Counted from the first letter of the stretch, positions 34,328 through 45,945 are shown. The stretch is 64,000 nt of DNA from Atriophallophorus winterbourni (GCA_013407085.1 JACCGJ010019683.1:124001-188000); one strand, 5' to 3'. Notes: a model not told the origin generated them from the sequence alone. Translations and numbers: made by a program.

Positions 34328-34510
34328 TGACATTAAAACGAAATTAAACGAGTTTTTCTTGAATTATTCGTTTCTCAACTACTTATATACTGTTTAATCT
34401 AATTGCTTATCTTATTTTGTACACTTATATTTTAATTTTTACTATCCTATGGTTATTGTTAAGCTTGATCTTTTTCGACCAATTAAAACCTTGAATAAAA
34501 TAAAATTACC
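34328..34510 (+). mobile_element. CR1 3' UTR fragment
   Basis: Matches 22850-23000: AAACGAAATTAAACGAGTTT, CTATCCTATGGTTATTG and a TTAAAACCTTGAATAAAAT end. No coding part. Confidence 0.7.
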
Positions 34511-34619
34511 AATCGTTGAGAAACACCGCTAGTGTTAGCGACTCTGTTCAACTATATACGAACTACAAAATATATCATGTATTGGCTGCTAAGTTAGTGT
34601 GTCATTCATTCATATAGTT

Positions 34620-35045
34620 TTTCAACAATAAAATGTTTCTGTAGCTTCCAGAGTAAATAATGATCTTTTCTCTCAAATGCTGTAGAAATGTCGAGGTTTA
34701 CATGCGCGGTTACGGCCACCTGCATCTCTAACTCTCGTCTAATCGTTCAAGCTTGTCTCTATATTAATTAGGCTAGAAAAAGTTTTACAACATCCGTGTT
34801 GGGCAATCAACAAAATTCCAAATCCTCAGAAGACACTTTTGATACATAATAAGCAGTGCCACTGGCCTATAGTATCTGACGTTGGAACGGCCAACCCTTT
34901 TTAAGTTGTATTGGTTCCCGTCAACCGGTGCCAGTCTCGCTTGAAACAAATTAATAAACAGTTGTGCAGACAGTTGTGGGTGGCATGTTTTGAGTAGCAT
35001 TAGAGTAATCTCCTCTGATAGCCGAGATTTACTTACTGTAACATG
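34620..35045 (-). mobile_element. Degenerate CR1 RT fragment
   Basis: The minus strand reads LLKTCHPQLSAQLFINLFQA, VGRSNVRYYRPVALL and, after frameshifts, AVTAHVNLDISTAFERKDH, corresponding to the ANYRPVTLL and LDISKAFDRVNH motifs of the family. Confidence 0.65.
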
Positions 35046-35341
35046 CAAACACATAAGTCGTATAACGTAACTATGTGCTGTTCTGCCACGTACTCACTGC
35101 AACATTGGAGTATGTATTAAGTTTAGTTTGAACTTTTGTAATGTAGAGCAATTCTAAACAAACTGACCGCTCGTCAAATGCCTATCAGATTTTATAAATC
35201 AATGTGACGAATTAGGATTGTTTAACCGGTGAGAAATCGAATTATCTATAAACCTTAAGACCAACGAAACTCCGTTTTCTCTTTTTTCTCATCGGAATTA
35301 TCCCGGAGGTTAATGAAAATAAGAAGACAGAGCACGTATTT
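35046..35341. other. Spacer, 3' flank of the zinc-finger gene
   Basis: No coding region or repeat seen; presumably 3' UTR and downstream flank of the minus-strand gene that ends at 35342. Confidence 0.4.
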
Positions 35342-37335
35342 TTAAAATGTTCGATTATAACAACAGTTCTTCATTGCTGCATGAGCGTGTTTCCACCACA
35401 TTTTCGCCAACGTTTTTGCGTGTTCATCTTCGTGGGATTCGAACCAGTTAAAATTTGCTTGTAGTTTTTCCAGTTCCTGACACATTGGAACTCTCCCAAA
35501 TGCATCACGCGTTCGCTCCGTTACTGAAATATAAAGCGATAATTTTGACTGAAACGATTTCGTTTGGTTGTTGAATCAACTATAAACTCACCGGTTGGTA
35601 ACTCGTTCAACACTCTTTCGCCGCACCATCCACAACGCTCAAACAAGTTCGCTTTATGGTCAGCATGGGAACATGGATTATTATCACATTTAAAAGTACA
35701 ATGTTGCACAAGCAAATGTGTTTGTAGTTTACATTGCGCCAATAATAAGCTCTCGGGATCATTGTAGGCCAAATTAAATCGCTTCCAGCAATACACGCAC
35801 ACAGTAGACCAATCGAAGTACGCTGGCGTTAAATAACTACTCAAACGGCCTTGATTGACGCAACGTGAAAATTGCAATTGCAATTTATTCACATGGCCAG
35901 ATTTAGACAGGTGCTTGAGCGAGCCTCGAAGGCAGCGGATTGGACGTTCGTAATACGACACGTTAGAAACTTGTTCATCATCTGTTGTTCCACATACTTG
36001 ACAAGCACCTAGTAGTGAATCAGTTTCGTTCAATCCTGAATGATAACAAGCAACATGTGCTTGGAGCATGGCGTTACTAGATATATAACTGGATTCCAGA
36101 GAATCAGCAATCTGAGAGCGAGCATTCAATTGTCTCAGCATAGTTCCGAGTTCACTAAAATCGCAAATTGGGCAAGCAAACATCGAATCTGCGTTGGAAG
36201 CCAAATTGTTGTTTGCAAATTGTGACATTCGTGTATGGTTCCAAGACAAAAGTTCGAGGAATCCTAAGTGAATTTCATCGATGTGTCTTTCGAGGGCGTT
36301 TAACCCTCGTCTTCGTAGTACCGAGTAATCTACAGGCTGGCGCCTAATCTGCATTTCAGCCTCTGATTCCGAACTAGAAAAGCTTGAATCAGTTTTGCAT
36401 TTACCCCCATGTTGTTGTTGTGTTTTTACCCCAATTGATTTTATTTGGTTATTCCAGAAAGATTTTTCATTTAAAATTTCTTCATCTGTCGGAAATCGTG
36501 AAGTCTGAAACGGGCATTCCGCACACATACCAGGTCCCCTTTTATAAGCATGTCTACAGAGTATATGTGCGATCAAATGCACTTTAGATCGAAATCGCAT
36601 TGACGATTCGTGCGGTAAAAGCGTTTTTGTGCGTGAATTTCTTCTCGCCGCACCGCTGATTTGGACTTTTCTTTCTTGCTCTGTACAGCAAAACAGACAA
36701 ACAAATGGTAGGCTTTCTTGATTGCTGTTTGAAGGTACAACGAAACCGCTCAAGTATGCCGCTTTTTGTTGAACACACCCGTGAGTTTCGATGCTGCTTG
36801 TGTCAATTTCGTTGTCCCATCTATTTCCACATCGGCGACAGTTCAACTTTGAAAAACGCATTTGAATATGCGATTCAGATATCTTTGATTCCAGATGATG
36901 ATCCTGGGAATGTTGCAATACCAATAAATGTGCGTAAAGAAGGTCACCGCGTTTAAAAATATGTCCACATATAAAACAAAGATAACCTTGGCCAATAGGA
37001 GTTTGTGTGCAAACGTCCGAAAGTTTTCGTTTGTATTTGACTAAACGACCGGCTTTGTAACATGCGATGTTATTTTGTATAAGATTTGACCCCGCTGCTT
37101 TTATACTCGGCAGCCTAATATCGCCTGTATAATTTGAAACGCGCGGCGCCTCCTTATGCATTGATATTTGGCTCGTAATTTTTATAGGTGGCATTTTTTG
37201 ACTTTTGTTCTCTAGCGAACTGCAGCATACATTATCCAACGCACTACCACTATCCAACTTATCCACAAAGCGACGTCTCTTTTGCACATGTATCAAAAAA
37301 TCGGGATTCGCGGTCTCCTTTCGGTCTCCACTCAT
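35342..37335 (-). CDS. Two-exon C2H2-type zinc-finger protein (641 aa)
   Basis: Exon 1 is 37335-35592 and exon 2 is 35523-35342, around a 68-bp intron (35591-35524). The donor is G/GTGAGT and the acceptor TTATATTTCAG. Splicing in phase 1 replaces the exon-1 read-through stop with 60 more codons ending NRTF and a stop, which supports the intron. I start at the first ATG (MSGDRKETANPDFLIHVQKR). Cys/His clusters are scattered: CFICGHIFKRGDLLYAH with a second His (C-X2-C-X12-H-X5-H, residues about 120-143), CRRCGNRW, FVCLFCCTEQ, CAECPFQ, FACPICDFSE, CQVCGTTDD, CVYCWKRF with a long loop to HLLVQH, and CGWCGERV. A likely nuclear DNA- or RNA-binding host protein; family unknown to me. Confidence 0.75.
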
Positions 37336-37380
37336 TGTTACAAAACTCCAGATTTCACGTGTTAAACCACGTGATAACAA

Positions 37381-37924
37381 AATTTTCTGATCAATAATAA
37401 CCTTGGCTCACGCGCGTATTCAACATTCGAAAAATAGTGTGAAAATTGAATGAAATTTTTTCATCACTTAGATCTAAGCTATGTCTCGCAAATATTAAAA
37501 ATACTTCAACGCAGATACTAAAAATAATATTACCCGGTAGACCACCTGAGCAGATAAATTATAATTTGTATTTGGTGGAATTAAGTATTTTGGGGTAATG
37601 GATCACACAATTTAGCTTTGATCCACGATGGAGTTAAAGGGTTTCCCTACACAGTTAAGATTTCAAGTATGTATGTCAATGACTTAAAGATGACTGACTG
37701 ACAGCATTTTCCTTGAAAGCGGATTGTGGTGATGTAGTGCTAATTCTTGAACTTTTCGAGCAAATGAATGCAGGCTCAAGTAATGTTCAAGGTACTTCAA
37801 GCTTCTTATATTCTAAAACGCATGAAGCTTAAGAATATACATAAAATATCCACTAAAATGCGAGTGCATAAATACAAGATAAACAATTAGAATAAACTAT
37901 ATATAAGTGGTCGGTAAACAGATA
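37381..37924. other. Probable 5' flank of the zinc-finger gene
   Basis: Upstream of the minus-strand start; AT-rich, no repeat recognised. Confidence 0.4.
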
Positions 37925-39830
37925 ATTCAATAAAACTCGTCTTATATCGTTCAAAACTCATGTAGGCTAGTGGAGTTGGTAATGGCAGAAGGTAAACTGT
38001 TTAAATCAGAAAAGACACAGACGGCATAGAAAACTTTCTACAGTTTAGGCGGGAATGGGGTACGACCAACGTATATTCATATCCGATAATTTCTTGTATC
38101 CCTTTGCTTGAATAGGCCCTGTAAGAGAATGTTTTTGGGTATGCAGTATTTTGTCAACTAGGATCAGGCCAGCTCTGATTTCTCGATAGGGAAAGCTCAA
38201 CATATTCAAGTGAGCCATCCTTTCTTAAGAAGGCTTGTTCCGGATGCTAAAAACTAGTTCTCCATCCTTCTTGAGCCACGAAAACCATGAATGCCAGCTT
38301 ATTCCATGACTGGTCTCAGGTATGTATTCATGATCGTTGAGAATATCTTGGGCGAAAATGTCTTAAATACAAATATCCAAATGTTTATCTTCCCTGTACT
38401 TTTCAAGGTCATTTGAACCTATATTGTATGTTAACTCTAATTGCTTTCCCATATTCATGAGCCTGCATTTTTTAACTTAAATGAATGTTCGTTCTTCAAC
38501 GGCAAATTGTGAAGCGCATCAAGATCTTTTTCTATTAGCAAACAGACTTTTCGGCTAAGGATGGAAATGTGAATAACGAAATGTGACAGAGAACAAGATC
38601 CGGTATTTCATTAGTGTAAACCAGAAAGAGTACTGAATCATGGAATGAACCTTGGGAATTCCGCTAGTTGCTGCAATTGGATTTGATTATGCCCCGTCAA
38701 CAAGTATCTGGGTAGTGCGATGTGTTCAGTTGTCATTTAGCCAATTTAACAACTTTCAGGAGATAGCAAGCTTTTCTAGCTTATGCAGTAGCAGATTGTG
38801 GTTAACACAATCAAATGCTTCGGAGACATCTAGGTAACAGGCATGAATTGCTTGCCCCATTATCTACCTCTTTTGTCCAATCATCCAGTGTTATCGGTAA
38901 ATTCGATAAAAAATTTTTGAAAGCACAAGCCTGATCCAGGCAAAGTGCCGCACAGTCAGAGACTGCACGTGGGCGATATTACTGTCAGGTTGCCCAGGCC
39001 TAGACAGATATGAGAAATAGAGAATAAAGATGGTAGTGAGACTCCAGCGTGTACTCGCATGCAGCTCACTACCGGTGGCCAATCAATTTAGCACGATGTT
39101 AGCCGCACAGCACAGAAGTGCTGCACGATTGCACATCCGATAAATAGGAATAATTCTGTCTAAATCCATACTGTCGTTTAGAAAGTAACTGGTTATTTTC
39201 AAAATGTGGCATTAGATCCTCAACAAAGAGGCGCTCAAGTAGTTTGCAAATCACAGGTAACAGTGTAAGGGTTCGACAATTAGAAACATCGGAGCTGTTT
39301 CTTCCTATATAAATAAGAGTAATAATTAGACGTTCCAACTTGGTCGGAATCACGCTATTTACTAGTGTTTAATCGAAGAAGTGAGTGGTTTGTGTAGTAA
39401 GTGCGCATATTACTTTAATATGAGTGGAGTTATTACGTCGGCCCCGAGAGACTTTCCGGATTTTAGATGGAACAATCCCTAAAGGACGCGTTCTGACGTA
39501 ACATTTATTCCACCCAGGGCAAACGTGTTTAAAATGGTTTGATTTGATATGCAAATTACATGTTTTCTCGGGCTGAATACAGATGAATGAAATGTACATA
39601 ATGCTTCGGCATTTTCTGATATAATTGTTGTTGATCCAGCTGACGAGTTCACGGCCGCAACTCTTGGTTTCACCTTAGCTTAATCTCAAGAATTATCAAA
39701 ACGAGACAACCATACGATAGAGGATTTTGGGGTTGAACTCCATCATGCGTGATATCCGTTCTTGGTATTACAACATGTCTTGTCTTGCCAGGCAATAAAA
39801 GCTCGACACTAAGCAACCCAAAATTTTTAA
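37925..39830 (-). mobile_element. Degenerate CR1-type retrotransposon carrying a 220-bp insertion
   Basis: Right to left: linker and RT start (MKPRVAAVNSSAGSTTIISE, about 39670), fingers (CRTLTLLPVICKLLERLFVE, QYGFRQNYSYLSDV, 39350-39140), then the 220-bp repeat at 39139-38934. The RT resumes with sequence for LDDW and the AFD region (38930-38770) and degraded carboxy-terminal motifs down to about 37925. It belongs to the lineage of the 22-kb copy by its 3' part. Confidence 0.75.
38934..39139 (-). repeat. 220-bp dispersed repeat, copy 2
   Basis: Reverse-orientation partner of 33199-33418, about 90% identical by eye over about 205 bp. It interrupts the CR1 frame immediately after SYLSDV. Confidence 0.72.
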
Positions 39831-39985
39831 CTGGTGTCTGTTGATACCGGTGGTATCTCCCGGTCAGATCGGTAACACCGATTTATCCCGACCAAGAAAT
39901 TAATACTGATGCGAAAATACTGTTTTTCACACACCATTACACCCAGTTTTGATTGACTTCGAAGCAGTAAAATACACATATATTA

Positions 39986-40520
39986 TTTGCGATTTAGAGG
40001 AAAAATCCTTATTTGCAAATTGAAATTTAGCTTTTTATATGGGGACTAATCTAAGTCTCGCAGTTGATGCAATGTAGCACCGATAACTGTTTGGAATATT
40101 TTTGCAACATTCCAATAACAGCAGAATGGTAGTTTTTGTTTAAAGTCAGATTTTTTATTAATAAGTAGTATATGACGTTCGAAAAGCAGGACTTTAAACA
40201 AAAACTACCATCCTGCTATTATTGGAATGTTGCAAAAATATTCCAAACAGTTATCGGTGCTACATTGCATCAACTGCGGGACTTAGATTAGTCCCTATAT
40301 AAAAAGCTAAATTTCAATTTGCAAATGAGGATTTATCCTCGAAATCGCAAATAAATGGGTTTAGCACAAAGTCAGAACGGCGTTCGAATGTCAGGTCACG
40401 GATACGCACACCTGATGAGCGGCAATAACCGCGCAACCGGTCGTGTGCTTACGTCCTGCTTTTCGAACGTCATATACTACTTATTAATAAAAATCTGACT
40501 TTAAACAAAAACACATATAT
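39986..40520. repeat. Foldback structure with about 165-bp arms and an embedded hammerhead
   Basis: Left arm 39986-40154 is the reverse complement of 40190-40354. Shared blocks include GATGCAATGTAGCACCGATA, GGAATATTTTTGCAACATTC and GCAAATTGAAATTTAGC. A third segment, 40453-40516 (CCTGCTTTTCGAACGTCATA onward), is the reverse complement of about 40134-40200. A hammerhead-like sequence lies between the right arm and that third segment. There is no coding capacity. The near-intact CR1 begins just after it. Confidence 0.8.
40400..40456 (+). ncRNA. Hammerhead ribozyme motif, one core substitution
   Basis: CUGAUGA at 40412-40418; stem II GCGG/CCGC with loop CAAUAA (40419-40432); GCAA at 40433-40436 where GAAA is expected; CCGGUC at 40437-40442. 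Stem I GCACAC/GUGUGC pairs perfectly (40406-40411 with 40443-40448). Across an internal loop it continues with GGA/UCC (40400-40402 with 40454-40456), the arrangement that supports tertiary contacts in natural hammerheads. The single A13-to-C change likely slows or stops cleavage. Confidence 0.75.
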
Positions 40521-40985
40521 TATGTAAGCTAGTTTTGTTATTTCGCTTCGAATACGCTCGCAGTGATGCAGTTAAAACAGACATGCCTTTGTAACGCGGG
40601 TTTGGACCCACTGGGTTTTACTAACCGGGAAACGTGCCTTGATAACAAGCGTGACCTACTGTGCAGTCGCATTTTTTGTTGCTCTGACACTTCTGCTCAT
40701 ATCTTCGCCGAATCTGCTTGGATTTCTCTCATTCCAAGAATTCTGTGCTACTTTCGATCATATCTATCGGAATTTATTTGTTTTGCTCTTGTCAACGGAT
40801 TAGCAGCAAAGTTATCATATCGGCGTAAATTTCACAGTTTGCTCACGCGCGCAAACTTTTTTCAATCGCTAACTATTCTACGGTTTTTGCTATCATTGCA
40901 AAGATCGCGTCGAGCTACGAATTTTGATACTTATTTCTGTGTTCTAGCTTGTGTAGTTAACGAGTTATATTGGATTATTTGCAAC

Positions 40986-42547
40986 ATGACGAAATCACGT
41001 GTTTCAAAACAGCCACCTCGACCCGTCGAACAAAAACCCGTCACAGCCGAACAACCCAATTCAGGCTACTAACATGTTTCACCGCATCACGAGAACCAAC
41101 ATACGGACTGAAAAATCGATCGATCAAACAGCGACATCGGACCAACTTGACCTCATTGCTAAGTGCCTGGATCCGGCGAACGCAACAATGGTCACGGCCG
41201 GCCCAGCTGATTGGACGAATCCCGACACGCAGAATTGTCCCGAAGTCACGTGCAAAGCATGCGAACAACCGGTGAGTCCCATGGCGCGTAAAGTAATAAC
41301 GTGTTTTCTGTGTATGGGTAAAATCCATGGTAAATGCGACCGTACTTTAGCCCCTGACTCGATAGTATTATTGAATAATGAAATGGTTCCAGGTGCATGC
41401 TATGTCTGTGTTCGTTGCAGAGCTAAATCATTGCACTATAACGATACTTTTGGATCCAAAATAGAAAATAGAATGGCCGGTTTGGAGTTGGGCCTTCGAC
41501 GTGTGGAAGAAATGTTGGTAAATCATGTGAGTACGCAAGTGATCACTGATGTAAACCATCATATCAATACATCGATTTCGGGACCACCATTGAAGGAATC
41601 TAAGACTAAGGCTACTCGTGTGCCAAAAAAGCAAAAAAAGCAGGGTTATTCCCGTTTTGGAATCAGCTAAAACGACCACAGAAGTAGGACATTCTTATAG
41701 AGATATGCTGTTACGGTCGACCTCAGCTGTACACTCCAAAACTGTTGTACCCGACTCACAAAGTCAAGCCACAAAGGTTTTTCATTCTAAAACGCCTGAC
41801 TTTCCGATACGAAAAAAGAACACCCCATACATGCTGAACGTGATATGTACGAATGTCAGCGAGTCCCAAGAAAGCCTGTTTGATAGCAAACAGAAACATG
41901 ATGTCGATAAATGGTCTGAACTTTGTCACCTAATGAAAATTGAACATGTAAACGCAGAAAAGGTGACTCGTCTAACCCGCCATTCATCTTCACCTCATAT
42001 TGGTCAACCTCGCTTGCTCAAGGTAACACTAAAATGCGAGGCTGATATCGAGAACGTATTGCTGAATGCATACCTACTCAAGTCAGATTCCGACTCCAAC
42101 TGCCGCATATATCCCGATGTACCATGGTGGGAAAGGAAGGGCAGCTTGAACGACAGGGAACAAACGGTATCGCGAAGTATAGTTCTACTTGGTGTACCAG
42201 AAAATACTTCTAAAGCATCGAATCAGGAAACGGTAGAGCACGACGTCAAACAATGGCGCTACATTGCGTGTTCTCTCGATATTTCTAATGCCGTTGTTGT
42301 GGACACTTTTCGAGTTCCTTTTTCGCCAAAATACAAGGGGGATGGACCGAAACCTCTGAAGATTACGTTCTTGACCAGCGCTATGGCTGAAATAGTAAGG
42401 TCGGAATGGACAAAAAAGAAACGAACACTACCCAAGGATGTTAGACTTAGCCCACCCAAACCAATGAGTGAGACACACTCGCGGCAGGGGGCGGTAGACG
42501 GTAGCATTCCCACCGAAACGGAAGCAATCAATACATCAAAAACGTAG
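40986..42547 (+). pseudogene. CR1 ORF1, frameshifted
   Basis: Starts MTKSRVSKQPPRPVEQKPVT (40986), shifts frame near 41065, then 40999-frame codons to 41670 give a PHD-like zinc cluster (CKACEQPVSPMARKVITCFL, GKIHGKC, CYVCVRCRAK, 41257-41430) and a coiled-coil segment NRMAGLELGLRRVEEMLVNH. It shifts again near 41640 into the frame running to 42547, with LNVICTNVSESQESL, VTRLTRHSSSPHIGQPRLLK, RIYPDVPW and RSEWTKKKRTLPKDVRLS. The order zinc finger, coiled coil, RNA-binding-like domain is that of CR1 ORF1. A five-A run near 42541 gives the present stop. Confidence 0.8.
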
Positions 42548-42627
42548 TGGGTCCGGCTCAAACCGAGTCGGACCGAATACATCATACACGGAACAACATG
42601 TTGATTCAAACTGTTGGAGCGCAATAA

Positions 42628-45519
42628 CTAGCCCACAAGTTACACCCTCCACGAGCACTTACTGTTAAGCCTGATCTGGCATCTCATCGTCCTACCCCTT
42701 ACCTCATATCACCCGATTCATCACTACACCGAGTCATATCGATCAAATGTATATATACTAATGCTCAATGTTTAGTCAACAAGCTGGCAGAACTCATTGA
42801 TATCTGTGTAGAACAGTCCCCTGACCTTATTGCTGTGACGGAAACCTGGTATCAGCCCAGTATGACGGACAGTGAACTCTCAATCCCTAATATGACACTT
42901 TTCCGTCATGACCGTGATGGCCCGGGAGGCGGCGTTGCATTGTATTATCACAAGCGCTTCAATGTTAATATCATTGCAGATACTGATCTTTCACTCACAG
43001 ACACGCTGTGGTGTTCACTTGACCTGGAATCTGGTGAGAGCTGTACAATTGGGGTTATATATCGCTCACCAACTTCGACCGTCGATCATAATGATGTGTT
43101 AGTTGAAAGACTTCAGCGCATCAGCGCTCGGCCACATGCTCAAATATTGATTATGGGGGATTTCAACCTCCCGCAGCTATACTCGAGAAATCAACACCCA
43201 ATTACCTCACTGGAACACAAATTTCAAGAAGTATTTGATCTAGTCCCCCTGTACAATCACGTTTGCAACCACACACGAATGCGAGGGACAGACCGGCCCT
43301 CTGTTTTGGACCTAGTTTTGACTTCCAACGAATCAGCTATTGAATTAGTACACTATGAAGCTCCATTGGGACGGAGTGACCATGTGATGCTCGTGTTCGA
43401 TTATGTCTGCAGTGCATCGAGACACAGTGACGAATCTAAAATCATCCGTAAAGTCGACTTTTGGAGACTCAAAGAAGCACTTTGTGAGCTGAATGATGTT
43501 CAACTTGATTCTAGTGACTCAAATACACATTATAACTCTCTGATAAACTACCTTCAGATGCAAATCCAGTCGAAATCTCGATATATTCAGAGGAAAGATG
43601 TCCACACCCTCCGTTTCTCTGTTCGCAGCAGAACTAGAAAATGGATTTCATTGAAAAGGCGTGCTTGGGTTACTCATTGCAATAACGTCACCCCTACATC
43701 TTGGCTACAATTTTGCAGAATACGTAACAGAGTCACCACCCTAATTCGGCAGGACAAAAAACAGTACCAGCAACATATGGTGGAACGAATGGAAGCGAAT
43801 CCGAAACTATTGTACAAAATTGTGAATGACAGAACCAAAGTTAAACCAGGTGTTTTCCCGATCATGACAGAAGAAGGTTTGACTGTCACAGTCCAAGAGA
43901 CGGCGGATGCGCTTGCGTGCTTTTACTCTCAAGTCTACTGCCCTAAAAAGCAATTATTGCATCATGAATTATCAAACACTGTAGAACCACTAACTGAGCC
44001 CGTGATCGATCAACTGGTGGTAGAGCGACATTTACGTCGATTGAATACAAAGAAATCTCCCGGGGAGGACAATATTACCCCAGCGATTCTTCATGTGTGT
44101 TATAGAGAGCTTTCAAATAGCTTAGCGGCGGTTTTCATCCAGAGTCTTGGTGAAGGTTGTGTACCTTTGGCTTGGAAAGCGGGTGTGGTAACACCAATTT
44201 ATAAAGGTGGCAGTCGTTCTGACGCAGCAAATTACAGACCTGTAACGATGCTACCATGTATTTTAAAAATTATGGAGCGCATTATATCTGAATGTATTGT
44301 GGGTCAGCTTGAAGCACGACGTCTTTTGTCAGCAGCACAACACGGGTTCCGCCGGACCAGATCTTGTCTTTCGAATTTACTGATCACACTAAATGATTGG
44401 ACGATGTCGCTCGATCAAGGCTATACGGTACATGCTTGTTATATTGATATTTCAAAGGCTTTTAACAAGGTCGACCACAGCTTGCTCCTGCAAAAGCTAG
44501 TGCGATATGGAATAACAGGTAACTTACTATCGTGGCTAACAGATTATCTGACCGATCGGCACGTGCGAGTTCGCATTGACGGAGTATTGTCGAAAAGTAT
44601 CGATGTCACGAGCGGGGTGCCTCAAGGTTCAGTGCTCGGACCTATTCTTTTCCTGCTATATATAAATGATATAACTGAAATAGTGCGATGCAAGCTCGTT
44701 CTTTTTGCAGATGACATTAAAATATGGAAGCAAATCCGATCTAATGAAGATTGTTTAATGCTGCAAAACGACTTGGATGTTCTGTATCGCTGGTATCTAG
44801 AGAATCAAATGCCTTTCAGCCTACGTAAATGTCATATGTTACAGCTTGGCAGTAACTGCGAATATACATACAATCTAGGCCACGATATCCTAAATTGGAC
44901 AACCACTGAAAAGGACCTCGGAATTTGGATTACTAATAACCTGAAACCGAATATGCATTGTAGAAAAGTGTTTAATCGGGCATGTGGTATATTAGGAATC
45001 CTGAGAAGAATTTTCGGACGGTTCTCGTCCAAAACAATTCCTCGTATTTTAAATACTTACATCCATCCAACGATGGATTATTTGATCCCAGCCGGGGCAC
45101 CGTGGTTGCGCAAAGACATCGAGATCCTGGATCGAATATACCACAAAGCTACAAAGTTAGTTGAAGGGATGCAGCGGGTCCCGTATCAAGAGCGAATGGC
45201 CATCCTTGGTTTGCGTGATTTTACACGAAGACGAATGAGGATCGACCTGATTCTGGCTTACAAGATACTGCGGATCGAAAACCATCCGCTTAGCGAACTA
45301 ATAAAAGTAAACTCCCCTCGAAATACACGCAGTCACTCGTGTTGCCTCGAAATACCGCACTCAAGACTTGATTGTCGTCGCTATTTCTTCTCTGTGCGTA
45401 TCTGCTTTCTATGGAATGCGCTACCGCAAGATGTTGTGAATGCAACGACAATTGGTGTTTTCAAATCGAAATTGGATGCATACGTCAAACAAAACCCTGA
45501 ATTTGGCCCGGTGTATTGA
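42628..45519 (+). CDS. CR1 ORF2: endonuclease/reverse transcriptase, 963 codons open
   Basis: Makes and integrates element cDNA by target-primed reverse transcription. The endonuclease (residues about 35-255) shows N45 in YTNAQC, E72 in VTETW, GGGVALYY, IMGDFNLP and D251-H252 in RSDH, so all expected catalytic residues are present. The RT has [85 protein letters not shown] and FADD with the first Asp at residue 695. It ends CRRYFFSVRICFLWNALP to EFGPVY and a stop. No ATG occurs before residue about 80, beyond E72, so initiation must be non-AUG or coupled to ORF1. Possibly still functional protein. Confidence 0.9.
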   Translation, partial: LAHKLHPPRALTVKPDLASHRPTPYLISPDSSLHRVISIKCIYTNAQCLVNKLAELIDICVEQSPDLIAVTETWYQPSMTDSELSIPNMTLFRHDRDGPGGGVALYYHKRFNVNIIADTDLSLTDTLWCSLDLESGESCTIGVIYRSPTSTVDHNDVLVERLQRISARPHAQILIMGDFNLPQLYSRNQHPITSLEHKFQEVFDLVPLYNHVCNHTRMRGTDRPSVLDLVLTSNESAIELVHYEAPLGRSDHVMLVFDYVCSASRHSDESKIIRKVDFWRLKEALCELNDVQLDSSDSNTHYNSLINYLQMQIQSKSRYIQRKDVHTLRFSVRSRTRKWISLKRRAWVTHCNNVTPTSWLQFCRIRNRVTTLIRQDKKQYQQHMVERMEANPKLLYKIVNDRTKVKPGVFPIMTEEGLTVTVQETADALACFYSQVYCPKKQLLHHELSNTVEPLTEPVIDQLVVERHLRRLNTKKSPGEDNITPAILHVCYRELSNSLAAVFIQSLGEGCVPLAWKAGVVTPIYKGGSRSDAANYRPVTMLPCILKIMERIISECIVGQLEARRLLSAAQHGFRRTRSCLSNLLITLNDWTMSLDQGYTVHACYIDISKAFNKVDHSLLLQKLVRYGITGNLLSWLTDYLTDRHVRVRIDGVLSKSIDVTSGVPQGSVLGPILFLLYINDITEIVRCKLVLFADDIKIWKQIRSNEDCLMLQNDLDVLYRWYLENQMPFSLRKCHMLQLGSNCEYTYNLGHDILNWTTTEKDLGIWITNNLKPNMHCRKVFNRACGILGILRRIFGRFSSKTIPRILNTYIHPTMDYLIPAGAPWLRKDIEILDRIYHKATKLVEGMQRVPYQERMAILGLRDFTRRRMRIDLILAYKILRIENHPLSELIKVNSPRNTRSHSCCLEIPHSRLDCRRYFFSVRICFLWNALPQDVVNATTIGVFKSKLDAYVKQNPEFGPVY

Positions 45520-45639
45520 AGCAACATGAACCCAGAAAAATATTAACAATGTGATTTTGATTAAATTTTTCTTTTTGCAATAGTTGTCAAGACAAATACC
45601 CCAAATTGCACAGCGTTCCATTGAGGAAAATTTGAGATT

Positions 45640-45945
45640 TTAAATTTCCGTTCTACGTCAAGAGTTGTGAACCTGGCCAAAATGAGGTATAATGTTGAAA
45701 TATGAGCTCACCCCTCAGAGGCAAAATGACTACCTGGTCAAGTTTCTTTCTGATCGAAAGATCATATTTTGGGATACCGCTCCGCGAACAATGTTGTAAT
45801 CACCATTTGATTCAACCACATGACAGTGTAACTGCACAAACTTTTTTGCGCCAACAAACCACAAGTTTGAACTGCAGCTAAAATTTAATCACAATATTGA
45901 ATTATCATTTAACGTGACCAAAGTCTGGTAGTTCTCTGAATCTTT
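45640..45945. other. No recognised feature
   Basis: Spacer between the two CR1 copies; no repeat or gene recognised. Confidence 0.4.

Larger units (their letters stand above)
40530..45640 (+). mobile_element. Best-preserved CR1-type retrotransposon
   Basis: It has a 5' region (from about 40530), ORF1 (40986-42547, frameshifted), an 80-bp gap, and ORF2 open from 42628 to 45519. After the stop the 3' flank lacks the heptamer tail seen on other copies, so the true 3' end is uncertain (about 45.6 kb). The length of about 5 kb and the ORF1/ORF2 layout are those expected of full CR1 elements. It directly follows the foldback at 39986-40520. Confidence 0.85.

Noticed and set aside
35521..37380. Single-exon 619-aa reading of the zinc-finger gene starting at 37380
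   Set aside because: The frame opens at TTG, not ATG, and its end lies within a good intron; the spliced version starting at 37335 is better supported.
40563..41072. A 169-aa protein upstream of CR1 ORF1
   Set aside because: Only its last part (from 40986) resembles ORF1; the rest is hydrophobic, biased read-through of the 5' UTR.
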